64,000 nucleotides of DNA from Pseudomonas migulae NBRC 103157. Lineage in GTDB: Bacteria > Pseudomonadota > Gammaproteobacteria > Pseudomonadales > Pseudomonadaceae. The stretch is taken from positions 1 to 64,000 of the forward strand of contig NZ_BDAG01000003.1 in the NCBI RefSeq assembly GCF_002091715.1, given 5' to 3'. Made by a program: the position numbers and the translations under genes. The notes beneath the pieces were generated by a model. The model saw nothing but the letters and a program-made list of their open reading frames with translations. It had not been told where the DNA came from and ran no database searches. Positions 45,417 through 54,648 of the stretch are shown piece by piece (within the stretch, counting starts at the first letter, position 1; the number at the start of each line of letters is the position of its first letter).

Positions 45417-45827
45417 ATGAAAGACTTAAAGAAAGAACATGCGGAATTGCAACGAGATTTACCACGGAGAAGATTCTACAGTGGGTATGAGGGCGGTGGC
45501 TCACACATGACTCTTATCAATTGCGTTAAGCGCGGATATGCTAGGAGCGCCAAGTTGCGCATAGACGAAGATGATGTGAATGTTAACGAACAGGATGAGC
45601 TTGGTATGACTGCACTTCATTACGCAGCAGCTTTCGGTGCTCGTCAGTGCGTCCGAATTTTGGTCAGCAGCGGTAAGTGCGATTACCTTATAAAAGATCA
45701 TTGTGGGCGCTATGCCTCCGAGTTGGCTTTTTCTTGCGGAAAAGATTACGCGGTAGGTGTGCTTCTATCAAAAAAACAGATTAAACAAGCCTTTCAACAA
45801 GGCGTTCCTAGCTGGGATAAGTCCTAA
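45417..45827 (+). CDS. short ankyrin-repeat protein
   Basis: A 136-residue protein with about two ankyrin units (NVNEQDELGMTALHYAAAFG; DHCGRYASELAFSCGKDYAVGVLL). No signal peptide. It probably forms a unit with the 275-residue protein before it, as a partner or inhibitor. The pair has the size pattern of an effector and immunity or sensor set, but nothing proves this. Confidence 0.65.
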   Translation: MKDLKKEHAELQRDLPRRRFYSGYEGGGSHMTLINCVKRGYARSAKLRIDEDDVNVNEQDELGMTALHYAAAFGARQCVRILVSSGKCDYLIKDHCGRYASELAFSCGKDYAVGVLLSKKQIKQAFQQGVPSWDKS

Positions 45828-45971
45828 AGGCATTACAGGTAGAGAGTTGTCTGTCCTCTCAGTTAGTTTGGCATTTATTTGCAAGTATAATATTTGTCTT
45901 GACAGCTTTTTTATAAATGAATATTGTTAAATTCTTGCTGTGATAGTAGAGAAAATTGGAAGGGCAGTGAA

Positions 45972-46169
45972 ATGCAGGAACCTACGCTCAAACAGAAATC
46001 AGAAATGGTCAAAGAAGTGAAACAGGGACTTGCCGTTTCGCTTGCATTAGCAGTTGCCTTCGCAGCATCGGTTTCTTGGATTGCGCATGAGAACAAGCAA
46101 GACACAGCCCCGGTCAAGGTTCACCTCCAGGAAACAAGGGCGCTTTCAGCCGCTCCTATCATGCGATAG
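45972..46169 (+). CDS. small single-pass membrane protein, 65 aa
   Basis: MQEPTLKQKSEMVKEVKQG is followed by one hydrophobic helix (LAVSLALAVAFAASVSWIA) and a short polar tail. AGGG lies upstream of the ATG at 45972. No known family. Confidence 0.5.
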   Translation: MQEPTLKQKSEMVKEVKQGLAVSLALAVAFAASVSWIAHENKQDTAPVKVHLQETRALSAAPIMR

Positions 46170-46187
46170 CGCATTGTTTCCTTTGCG

Positions 46188-47231
46188 TTAGCTTGCTTCA
46201 GGTCTGAAGGCTGACCACACGGCTCCGACAAGAATCAGGAATAATGCTCCAGCCATATATACGAAGTTTGGGTCATCTGTCGGAAGTCTCCCATGCAAAT
46301 AATCCAGTCCTGCGGCCAGCGGAATAAGCAGTCCATCTAAAGCCGCTATTTGCGTAGTATGCTTTGCACGCGCGAAAGCCTCCGTTATCGCCCAAGTTCC
46401 CACTGCGACGATCAGACATGCCAGAGAGAGATCGCTGACATAGCTGGGCAGCTGCTCCGACTGAAGAAGATTTAACGTTGTCGTGCTCATTCCAAGATAC
46501 TTTAATATAATAGTCATTATAGGCAGCATAATAGGAAGTATGAGTATCGATGCATACGTAGTGTATGCCGTGATGCGAAGTCCATCCATGCGCTCAATCG
46601 TTACCCCGCCGACAAATTTATACGGGTACTCATTGCATCTTTCTGAGATGCGAGTGGACATTTCATTAGTGTACGCAAATCCAATTCCCGCCAAAAGAGC
46701 AGGCGCATATGATGGCAAAGCCTCGAAGAATTGCTGCCACCAACCTTGAGCCTCAGTATGATTTTTTGGATGGCTAACCGCAAACACCAGAGCTCCAATT
46801 AATATCAGTGCTATGGGGGCAGCCTGCCTTTTGATTGATGGCCACTTCTTGTTGATCATGCGAGCTGCAAAAAATTGCCAAATAGGGTGAAGAAAGAAAA
46901 ATGGATATGTCAACGCTTGGGATTTTCCTCCATAAAATGCCACAGCCAAACAGGTCAGGTAAATAACCGTGATAAAACCACGGACGTATAAAATCATGTC
47001 TATATTTTTTGGTGAAAATACCAGGCCGCCACTATTCCTACGTAAAGAAAATAACCACAGAATTAGAAAGTAGACGCCGCTAGTAAAAACCAATCTGAAT
47101 GCAATGTACGCTTCAATGCCAATGTTGGTTGCGATATCTCCCAGCATGCTTTCAAAATAAGCAAACAGAAATGCCGCTATCACTGCGCATGTAATTGCGA
47201 CGCTTTGGTTTTTTGCAATAGACTTACTCAT
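46188..47231 (-). CDS. DMT/EamA-type multi-pass membrane transporter-like protein
   Basis: A 347-residue protein with about ten hydrophobic helices and a weak internal duplication (VAITCAVIAAFLFAYFESMLG near the start; LSLACLIVAVGTWAITEAFARAKHTTQIAALDG in the second half), as in EamA-type carriers. The substrate is unknown. The ATG at 47231 has AGGAGG upstream. It lies alone between the small membrane protein and the coupling-protein gene; its lower GC fits a late arrival. Confidence 0.75.
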   Translation of the reverse strand: MSKSIAKNQSVAITCAVIAAFLFAYFESMLGDIATNIGIEAYIAFRLVFTSGVYFLILWLFSLRRNSGGLVFSPKNIDMILYVRGFITVIYLTCLAVAFYGGKSQALTYPFFFLHPIWQFFAARMINKKWPSIKRQAAPIALILIGALVFAVSHPKNHTEAQGWWQQFFEALPSYAPALLAGIGFAYTNEMSTRISERCNEYPYKFVGGVTIERMDGLRITAYTTYASILILPIMLPIMTIILKYLGMSTTTLNLLQSEQLPSYVSDLSLACLIVAVGTWAITEAFARAKHTTQIAALDGLLIPLAAGLDYLHGRLPTDDPNFVYMAGALFLILVGAVWSAFRPEAS

Positions 47232-47435
47232 ATATCCTCCTGCAATCAACGTCAGGTTGGACGCTCGCCATCTAACGGATCTTTCATCGCGCAGACATTG
47301 CAACGTTTTCAATCGTTGGTGCTGGGGATAATTTAATTCAGCATTACACCTACGTTACCTCTCGGGTTCCTCGCGCGACTCCGGGGGGATATCGACTTGA
47401 AAGAGTCGTAGATAAGCGATTGCGTAACAGGTATG

Positions 47436-47454
47436 GTCGGCTTTGCGCCGACCT
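47436..47454. terminator. hairpin downstream of traG
   Basis: GGTCGGC-TTTGC-GCCGACC is a perfect 7-bp stem 15 bases after the coupling-protein stop. There is no T-run, so its strength as a terminator is doubtful. Confidence 0.35.
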
Positions 47455-47468
47455 CGCCCGCCACGTAC

Positions 47469-48989
47469 TTAAAGATAAGGAGCCAGTACTCCGTCTTTCT
47501 GGTGCCAGATCACCCGCTGCAACATCATCGGATGACGTCCTGCCCAAAGAATTATCTGCCGTGTAAACGGATCGCTGCGGGAGAAATGCCGCCTGATTTC
47601 ATCTGGCGTCATCAGGTCGTAAAGCTCGATGGCTTCGGACCGGCCCGATAACCCTTTTTGTTGTTGGTCCTGCGCGACTTCGCCCGTACGAGCCACTTCC
47701 ACCTGCGTTTTACCGAGCAGCTTGGAAATATATTCGGTCGTCGCCATATCGTTGTTGCCAAAGAACTGCATGATCCCTGCGTTGCCCGCAAAGGTTTCCC
47801 ACCGCTCGCCGTACAGAGCTTTGCCCTGGCTCCAGTCCTGAAGGATGACCCAGAGCTTCACGCCGAACGAGGCGATCAGGCCTGAAGCGGTTTCGAGTTG
47901 CTTCATGTAGCCAAGGACCGGGAACTCATCCAGACATGCCAGCACGGGGGCAGGCGGGATCGTTTTTTCCCGCTCCATCGTATCGAGCAGTTGGTTGATA
48001 AAAATCCGCATCCAGCGTCTGGCAATTTCGATCCGTGTCGCGGGGAAGCATAGATAAATGCTGACACCTGACGGTTTGCTTTTCAGCTCCGACAGGTCGA
48101 AATCATGCTCTTTCAAAACCTTGCGAAAGGCCGAGTAATCGAGAAACTTTGTATGCCGGTTTACCGTTGAGTGAACACCGGAAAGCTCTGCCCCTTTCTT
48201 GCCGTAAAAGTCGAGCGCCGCCGCCATGACGGCACTGCCAATGTCTTCTGTTTCCGCGCGGTCCTGCAGCCGGTAGCCGTTGTCCATCATCTCCTCATAG
48301 AGGAGAGGCTTTGCCTTCTCTTCATCATCTCCCGGCTCTACCCATAATGCCCGCTTGATCAGCTCCCTCACCATGATGAGGTGCCGCTCCTTGTCGTATC
48401 GAGAGTAGGTTACGACGTGAATAATCACGCCCTCGATAAAGTTCTTGGCGGACTCATCCCAGTGCGGGTCTTTCTGGTCCGCCGACTGCACGACAATCGA
48501 CTCGGCAATCAGCGCGGCATCCTCAAGGAATGTTTCACTGCCTGTTTTCAGGAGGCTCATGGGGTTGTACGAGGCGCGGTATTTCGCGGCTGCTTTGCTG
48601 GAAACCCCGAAGGGGTCAACGACATAAATTTTCTGCCCCAAACCCGCGCGTCTGGTTGCCGTAATATCAGCCAGCTCGCCCTTGGGGTCGGTTGCCAGGA
48701 TGCTGCCGGAATAGAACAGCAGGTTGCTGATCAAGCCAACCGATTTACCAGATCGGGAGCCCGCTACGGTAAGAATGTGGCGGTCATCCTCGATGCCAAT
48801 GAGCTGCTTCCCCAGTGCACCGATCAGGACTTTTTTCCCTGGCTGGCGAGGGTCATACGATAGTGTGCGGCTCGCTGCGATGTCTTCGAGCTTCATCCAC
48901 CGTGCCTGAGGAACCTTCTGCTCTCTTAAGGGGCGGGTAGAGTCTCCCCGCGGTACGTCCCGCATAAATTCTTTGAAAAGCTCGCTCAT
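47469..48989 (-). CDS. traG: conjugative coupling protein, TraG/VirD4 family ATPase
   Basis: A 506-residue coupling protein, the ATPase that brings the relaxase-DNA complex to a type IV secretion channel. Walker A is GSRSGKSVG (K82), followed by LATDPKGELADIT; Walker B is VLACLDEFPVLG and a later motif is ILQDWSQGKALYG. The N-terminal membrane helices usual for VirD4 are missing, so it may be a soluble form or shortened. The frame is open back to 49106. I set the start at MSELFKEFM (48989); the ribosome site is weak. No relaxase or VirB genes are near. Confidence 0.85.
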   Translation of the reverse strand: MSELFKEFMRDVPRGDSTRPLREQKVPQARWMKLEDIAASRTLSYDPRQPGKKVLIGALGKQLIGIEDDRHILTVAGSRSGKSVGLISNLLFYSGSILATDPKGELADITATRRAGLGQKIYVVDPFGVSSKAAAKYRASYNPMSLLKTGSETFLEDAALIAESIVVQSADQKDPHWDESAKNFIEGVIIHVVTYSRYDKERHLIMVRELIKRALWVEPGDDEEKAKPLLYEEMMDNGYRLQDRAETEDIGSAVMAAALDFYGKKGAELSGVHSTVNRHTKFLDYSAFRKVLKEHDFDLSELKSKPSGVSIYLCFPATRIEIARRWMRIFINQLLDTMEREKTIPPAPVLACLDEFPVLGYMKQLETASGLIASFGVKLWVILQDWSQGKALYGERWETFAGNAGIMQFFGNNDMATTEYISKLLGKTQVEVARTGEVAQDQQQKGLSGRSEAIELYDLMTPDEIRRHFSRSDPFTRQIILWAGRHPMMLQRVIWHQKDGVLAPYL

Positions 48990-49269
48990 CACAATCACCG
49001 CTAAAAAGGCTACTGACTGCAATTCTTCCACGGCTAGTTGCACAGACTCCCTCTCGAATTCCTCCTTCCAGGGTGAAATTGCCCACCAAGTGCCCACCGG
49101 AAGCATACTTCCCGACCACCTGGTTTGCCGACTGCGGTGATGGTGCCTTCGCTCGGCATCAAGAAGCTGCCAGTAGGCGAATTACGTATGCAGAGCGACT
49201 GACTGACGCTCCCTAAAACAGGTAGAGTGCCGACATCGTAGGCTCAAAAAAAATCAGCAGGGAAGCCGC

Positions 49270-50766
49270 ATGTTGTTAGACAAGAGCTTTGCAATCGCTC
49301 GCTCGGGTGAGCTGGTCATTCAGTGCATTGAGGCCTGTATTTATCAAAAAATTGACAAAGGGTTGCGATTGGAAGGTCATGGCATTATTAAAATTAATAG
49401 TGTTGGCTCTCTTTATATGGAGTTTGTCTGCCTAAAGTCAGAAAACTTTCCTTTTGATTTTGGCGGGAACGACTTCCCAAAAGATCTTTTTGACCCTGAG
49501 CAAGAATTATTTTTTGAATGCCTTACCTTGGATGGTGAAAAAATAGAGGCTAATGGGTTTTCATTAAAAATCACAGAGTTTAATACGTATCGCCCATTTA
49601 AATTTATAGTTGGTTTCGCGGAAATTTATAGTCAGGTGCCTTTCAACTATCCGGGCCAAAGAAAAAGCTTTTTGTGTTTTGAAGTTAATGAGCTCTCTAG
49701 GGTTCCAAAGAATAAAGGCAATACCACCACCTCAACATTAGGAGGTGAGTCTTGGAGCTTTAATCAGACAGTTCTTAAGAGTGATGAATTTGAAATTTCA
49801 ATAATAGATCATAAGGAATATGTTGAAGTATATGCAAATGGTGATTTTGATGTTGATAAGCTGTTTCAGGCGCTAAGATTTTATATAGGGTTCACTTCGG
49901 GCACATTGCCACAAGCGTATGCCATGTCTAAAAGGTCCGGCTCGGAATTAACGCATTATGTCCGAAGCATTAGGAATTCAATTAAGAGTCAGTCCATTCC
50001 TCATCCAATCCCTGAAAATATTCTTATTGATGGTGTGATAGACGTCAAAAGTCACTATGATTTGTTTTTTAATATTTGGCATGTTTTAAACAATCACAAT
50101 GTGTATTTTGAAAGTACCTACTCGCAGTGGAAACGTGTGTTTGCAGCGTTTAATACCGAGAGTGCACTATCAAATCTGACAATCTCAACTTCTGTTGAGG
50201 GGATTTTGATAGATATTTTTATGCCGAAGCTTGTAGAGGAGGCTAGGGATGAAGAATACGAAAAGCAAAAAATCGAGATTATTGAAAAGATAAAGGCACT
50301 TGAGATTGATCCAACGAAACGTAATACAATTATAAAGCAGGTTGCTGGGTGGGGAAACCTTTACGCGGCCAAAGCCCTGGGAATGTTGGTAGACAAGAAA
50401 CTTATATCGACTGCGGAGAAAAAGGCTTGGGAAAAGTTACGCCATGCTGCCGCACATCCTAAATTCACACCTCATACGATTGAGCGCCAGATTAAGGAGT
50501 ATCACAGGGTTTCGAGCTGCATCAACCTATTTAACAAGCTTGTATTGAATGTGTATTCGTATAGCGGTGCTCAGTTCGAGTTCGGTGAGGTAAGACAGCC
50601 AAAAATTGTTTTGCATGATTTGGTGAATATTTTGGGTCTTGAGAAGCAGGAAGCAAAAAATTCGGTTCCCATGAAACCTGAAATCGAAAAAGTAGAGCAG
50701 GCTGAACCTTCTCGCGGGGTGTTTGTTCAAAAGCTGAAAGAAATCTTTTCTGGCCTTTTCAAATAG
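49270..50766 (+). CDS. HEPN-motif protein, putative RNase effector
   Basis: A 498-residue AT-rich gene product. The first 230 residues form a beta-rich domain (ApeA-N-like in general look). Near the C-terminus the sequence KAWEKLRHAAAHPKF contains R391-H-A-A-A-H396, the R-phi-x3-H motif of HEPN ribonucleases. This suggests an RNA-cutting defence effector such as those of the ApeA type. AGGGAAG lies upstream of the ATG. It stands alone, divergent from the coupling-protein gene. The family name is inference; the motif is seen directly. Confidence 0.6.
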   Translation: MLLDKSFAIARSGELVIQCIEACIYQKIDKGLRLEGHGIIKINSVGSLYMEFVCLKSENFPFDFGGNDFPKDLFDPEQELFFECLTLDGEKIEANGFSLKITEFNTYRPFKFIVGFAEIYSQVPFNYPGQRKSFLCFEVNELSRVPKNKGNTTTSTLGGESWSFNQTVLKSDEFEISIIDHKEYVEVYANGDFDVDKLFQALRFYIGFTSGTLPQAYAMSKRSGSELTHYVRSIRNSIKSQSIPHPIPENILIDGVIDVKSHYDLFFNIWHVLNNHNVYFESTYSQWKRVFAAFNTESALSNLTISTSVEGILIDIFMPKLVEEARDEEYEKQKIEIIEKIKALEIDPTKRNTIIKQVAGWGNLYAAKALGMLVDKKLISTAEKKAWEKLRHAAAHPKFTPHTIERQIKEYHRVSSCINLFNKLVLNVYSYSGAQFEFGEVRQPKIVLHDLVNILGLEKQEAKNSVPMKPEIEKVEQAEPSRGVFVQKLKEIFSGLFK

Positions 50767-51084
50767 AACGTATTAGGGATGTAAATGAGAGTTGTTATAA
50801 GGGCTTATTCAGCACATCATTTCACGAAGAGCCTATTTGGAGCAGTCTCCAGCCTCTCCCTCCATCATCCCTATGGCATCCGATGGGGTGACGGGAATGG
50901 TCGACCATTGGACGGGGGCGCAGATGACGACTCTCAGGTGTTGACTCCGCGGTCTGATATACCCATGAATGTCCCGTCATCGCCCATGAGCAAGAGAGTA
51001 GCTGCTAAAACGCAACGGAAGGCGCGCTCAGGCTATTCAGGGAGGGTAGCAATCCGACCCAACCTGTACTGAAAAAGCGGCAGC

Positions 51085-51119
51085 TATGGCCAGCATATCC
51101 GCTATATCCGCTGGCCATA
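51085..51119. other. inverted repeat in the gap before the malic enzyme gene
   Basis: TATGGCCAGC and GCTGGCCATA form a perfect 10-bp stem with a 15-base loop that itself contains two ATATCCGCT-like units. Its role is unclear. The gap 50767-51319 has no other gene I can support apart from the relic at 51131-51286. Confidence 0.4.
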
Positions 51120-51130
51120 TATGAGCACCC

Positions 51131-51286
51131 CTACTCTTGGGATGCCTTTTCAATCCGACTAATTGTCTTCGTTAGTCGTCTAGCGCGGGACTGCAGCCAC
51201 TGGCAGGCGGTCGTGGCTGGAATGGAAAGGCGCAGGTCTGTCACATTGATCTCGTCAGCATTGCCATAGTGGTGATAGCGACCTAA
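51131..51286 (-). pseudogene. 5'-truncated coding relic at the edge of the metabolic block
   Basis: The minus-strand frame reads NADEINVTDLRLSIPATTAC, QWLQSRARRLTKTISRIEK and a stop; codon use is natural but there is no start codon. It is the 3' end of a lost gene of unknown kind, and marks a junction between the HEPN region and the metabolic genes. Confidence 0.3.
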
Positions 51287-51319
51287 CTAGCACATTAGTC
51301 AGCGACTATATTGAGTAAG

Positions 51320-52573
51320 TCAGAGAGGATAGTGCGAAGGGTAGGGCAATCGTGCTACACCTGAGTCGACTGCTGCTTTTGCCACGGCACTAGGTATTTC
51401 TGCGAGCAGTCGTGTATCCAGCGGCTTTGGTAAAATGTAGTTACGCCCAAATGCCATACGATCTAGATTAAACGCTTTTAAGACCTCTGCTGAAACTGGT
51501 TCTTTTGCTAGTTGACGTAGCGACTCAACGGCTGCAATTTTCATTTCCTCATTGATTATCCTCGCGCGAACATCAAGTGCACCGCGGAATATAAACGGAA
51601 ATCCTAGGACATTGTTTACCTGGTTTGGGTAGTCTGAACGACCGGTCGCGAGGATCAAATCATCTCGTGTTGCGAGTGCCAGTTCTGGGTTGATTTCTGG
51701 GTCTGGGTTTGAACAGGCGAATACAACCGGCTTGGGTGCCATTGCCAGCAAGGATTCCGGTGATAGTAAGTTGGCACCGGACAGGCCCAAAAAGACGTCG
51801 GCTCCGTCCATTGCCTCCAACAACGTAAGAGGGCCACTATCGTTAATGAATTGCTCTTTGTAAATATTTAGGTCTTTACGGGCAGAGTGGATAACGCCCC
51901 TCCGATCGACCATATACATATTACTTTTTTGAGCTCCAAGACTCACTAGCAACCGCATGCAAGCGATTGCAGCTGCGCCAGCACCCAGGCAGACGATTTT
52001 CGCATTTTTCAGATCTTTACCTTGGATTTCCAAAGCGTTTAGCATGCCCGCAGCTGTCACTATAGCGGTGCCGTGTTGATCATCATGAAATACTGGAATG
52101 TTGCAAAGCTCGATGAGCGCTTTCTCGATCTCAAAGCATTCAGGTGCCTTAATATCTTCTAGGTTGATGCCGCCAAAAGTGTCGGCAATACGAACCACGG
52201 TATCAATGAAAGCATCCGAATCTTCTGCTTGAACCTCGATATCGGTTGCGTCGAGGCCAGCAAAGCGTTTGAACAACAGCGCCTTACCTTCCATAACGGG
52301 CTTGCTGGCCAGCGGGCCTAAATTACCAAGTCCAAGAATTGCCGTACCATTAGTAATTACCGCTACAAGATTACCTTTTCCAGTAAAGCGATAAACGTTC
52401 TCCGGATTTTTTGCTATCTCGCGCACGGGTTCGGCCACACCCGGGCTATAAGCTAAGGCAAGGTGAACTGCCGTATCCGCCGGTTTTGTGAGCTGTGTAC
52501 CAATTTTCCCTGGTATTGGAAATTCGTGGTAATCCAAAGCGGCTTTTTTAAAGTCGAAAGTGTCGATAGTCAT
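51320..52573 (-). CDS. NAD(P)-dependent malic enzyme, short form
   Basis: A 417-residue enzyme that converts malate to pyruvate, CO2 and NAD(P)H. Motifs are [27 protein letters not shown], the divalent-metal/malate site [16 protein letters not shown] and the nucleotide site [17 protein letters not shown]. It lacks the C-terminal phosphotransacetylase-like domain of long MaeB forms. It is 67 bases downstream of the glycolate permease gene on the same strand and completes a route from glycolate through malate to pyruvate. GC is visibly lower than in the core genes at the left. Confidence 0.92.
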   Translation of the reverse strand: MTIDTFDFKKAALDYHEFPIPGKIGTQLTKPADTAVHLALAYSPGVAEPVREIAKNPENVYRFTGKGNLVAVITNGTAILGLGNLGPLASKPVMEGKALLFKRFAGLDATDIEVQAEDSDAFIDTVVRIADTFGGINLEDIKAPECFEIEKALIELCNIPVFHDDQHGTAIVTAAGMLNALEIQGKDLKNAKIVCLGAGAAAIACMRLLVSLGAQKSNMYMVDRRGVIHSARKDLNIYKEQFINDSGPLTLLEAMDGADVFLGLSGANLLSPESLLAMAPKPVVFACSNPDPEINPELALATRDDLILATGRSDYPNQVNNVLGFPFIFRGALDVRARIINEEMKIAAVESLRQLAKEPVSAEVLKAFNLDRMAFGRNYILPKPLDTRLLAEIPSAVAKAAVDSGVARLPYPSHYPL

Positions 52574-52640
52574 GTGAGGGCCTCATGGAGACAGCGCCGG
52601 ACGATCCGGCGCAGGAAGTGATCGTTGAGGTTTGCGTTAA

Positions 52641-54326
52641 TCAGTGCACCAGCATGCCAGTAAACACATAGGCTTGCGCCAGTGTGATCAAGCCGATAAA
52701 TGTGGCGAAGATCAGGCTATGTTTAAGAGTGAAGCGGAAAAGATCCGATTCTTTCCCGACCAGCCCAGTTGCCGCGCAGGCGATGGCGATGGACTGAGGA
52801 GAAATCATTTTGCCCGTCACGCCTCCGCTGGTGTTGGCGGCCACTAACAGTGTGTCGTTGACCCCAATCTGATGCGCAGTTGTAGCTTGCAGAGAACCGA
52901 ACAATGCATTAGATGAGGTATCTGAGCCTGTAAGGAAAACGCCTAACCAGCCTAGGAACGGTGAGAAGAAGGGGAAGGCGGCGCCAGTGCCCGCCAAGAC
53001 CAATGCAAGTGTGGTAGACATGCCTGAGTAGTTAGTCACGAAAGCAAATGCCAGCACCATACCGATGGACAGAATCGGCCATTTTAATGAAACTAGCGTT
53101 TCGCCAAAAGTCACCAGCGCATTTTTCAAGCTAACTTTCAAAATGAAAGCTGAAATCACAGCGGACAGTAGAATAGCTGAACCACCAGCAGAAATAGGAT
53201 CAAATTTAAAGACGGCCGTCATGGCGGTGGGGTTGGCTACTACTGGAGCAACTTTGATAATCAGTTGATCGAGGTAAGGGATTGCAATTGTAAAAACGAA
53301 TTGCTCCATGGCACCGCCATGGGCAAACATTGCTTTAAAAGGTTTCAGTGTCCAGATCGTAACCAGCACCGTTAGGATTAGAAACGGTGACCATGCCTTT
53401 ATGATTTCGCCTAAGCTGTAAGGTGATGGTGTTGAGTTACGTATCCCACCGAAGCCGCCCAAGACTGCGGCTCCTCCTACCGTGCCGACGATTTCGTTGC
53501 TCTCTGCCGCTTTTGGTTGCCATACTTTGAGGAACAGTGTCAACGAGACAATACTAACAAGTGCGGAGGTAATATCTGGAAGTTCAGGACCGATGTAGTT
53601 CGAAGTAAAGTACTGGGTCACAGCGAAGCTAGAACCGGCCACAAGTGCCGCCGGCCAAGTTTCTTTAATACCTTTCCATCCGTCCATAATGGCGACTAAC
53701 CAGAATGGCACAATGATGGAGAGCAGTGGTAATTGTCGTCCAGCCATAGCACCAATTTTGAACGGATCGATCCCAGTTACTTGCCCAGCAACGAGGATGG
53801 GTACACCCAAGGCTCCGAAAGCAACTGGTGCGGTATTAGCTATCAAGCAAAGACCTGCAGCATAAAGGGGGTTGAAGCCTAAACCGACTAGCAAAGCACC
53901 TGTAATTGCAACTGGCGCACCGAAACCCGCAGCTCCTTCAAGAAAAGCACCGAATGAAAAGCCAATCAGGAGCACCTGAAGACGTTTATCATCTGTAATG
54001 GATAATACTGAGCTTCGGATAACTTCAAACTGGCCGCTCTTGACGGTAAGTTTGTAGAGAAATACTGCTGTAATAATGATCCATGCAATGGGCCATAGGC
54101 CATAAGCGAAACCATAACCAGCGGCAGCAAAAGCCATTTTCGCAGGCATGTCAAATGCGAATATAGCGATAATCATAGACAAAATCAGAGTTATGGTTCC
54201 CGCCGTATGCCCCTTCATGCGGAAGACCGCAAGAGCAAGGAAGAAAAAGATGATTGGAATCAGTGCAACCAGGGCTGATAGCCCAAGAGAGCCAAGCGGC
54301 GTATACATCTGTAGCCATGTGTTCAT
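52641..54326 (-). CDS. glcA: glycolate/lactate permease GlcA (LctP family)
   Basis: A 561-residue inner-membrane proton symporter with 12 or more hydrophobic segments, e.g. [19 protein letters not shown] at the start and [17 protein letters not shown] in the conserved region. The length equals that of E. coli GlcA, and the order glcDEFG-glcB-permease matches the E. coli glc operon, so glycolate uptake is the best call; L-lactate may also be carried. It follows glcB by 322 bases. Confidence 0.88.
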   Translation of the reverse strand: MNTWLQMYTPLGSLGLSALVALIPIIFFFLALAVFRMKGHTAGTITLILSMIIAIFAFDMPAKMAFAAAGYGFAYGLWPIAWIIITAVFLYKLTVKSGQFEVIRSSVLSITDDKRLQVLLIGFSFGAFLEGAAGFGAPVAITGALLVGLGFNPLYAAGLCLIANTAPVAFGALGVPILVAGQVTGIDPFKIGAMAGRQLPLLSIIVPFWLVAIMDGWKGIKETWPAALVAGSSFAVTQYFTSNYIGPELPDITSALVSIVSLTLFLKVWQPKAAESNEIVGTVGGAAVLGGFGGIRNSTPSPYSLGEIIKAWSPFLILTVLVTIWTLKPFKAMFAHGGAMEQFVFTIAIPYLDQLIIKVAPVVANPTAMTAVFKFDPISAGGSAILLSAVISAFILKVSLKNALVTFGETLVSLKWPILSIGMVLAFAFVTNYSGMSTTLALVLAGTGAAFPFFSPFLGWLGVFLTGSDTSSNALFGSLQATTAHQIGVNDTLLVAANTSGGVTGKMISPQSIAIACAATGLVGKESDLFRFTLKHSLIFATFIGLITLAQAYVFTGMLVH

Positions 54327-54648
54327 TTCATTAATCTCTAATTATTGTGTTTTTACATGGTTTCGATATTGTGCAATATATTTATTAGCAATCATCTGAC
54401 TGCCTGCTATGCAGGTGTTCGATAAATTGTTTTCGTTACGTGCACTGGAAACTGAGATGTCTTAATGAGAGGTAACGTTCGACTCATGAGGCGGTTCCTT
54501 TTATTGTTGTGAACCATGTTTTTCCAGAAAGACTCCGGAATCATGTAGTAGAAGTTTCGGGGAGTCTGCGCCTATGGCGAGGCGCATACGCCCGAATCCC
54601 GGTCCATTATTAGGCCGGGGATGCTACTTTTGAATTGTGATCAAAAAA
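54327..54648. other. 322-base gap between glcB and glcA
   Basis: AT-rich near glcA. A short imperfect stem (CCCGG...CCGGGG near 54597-54620) lies just after the glcB stop and may attenuate readthrough. I see no gene or clear operator. Confidence 0.35.

Noticed and set aside
50785..51072. 95-aa open frame after the HEPN gene
   Set aside because: It has a passable ribosome site, but the protein is low-complexity and crosses what looks like a junction of remnants.
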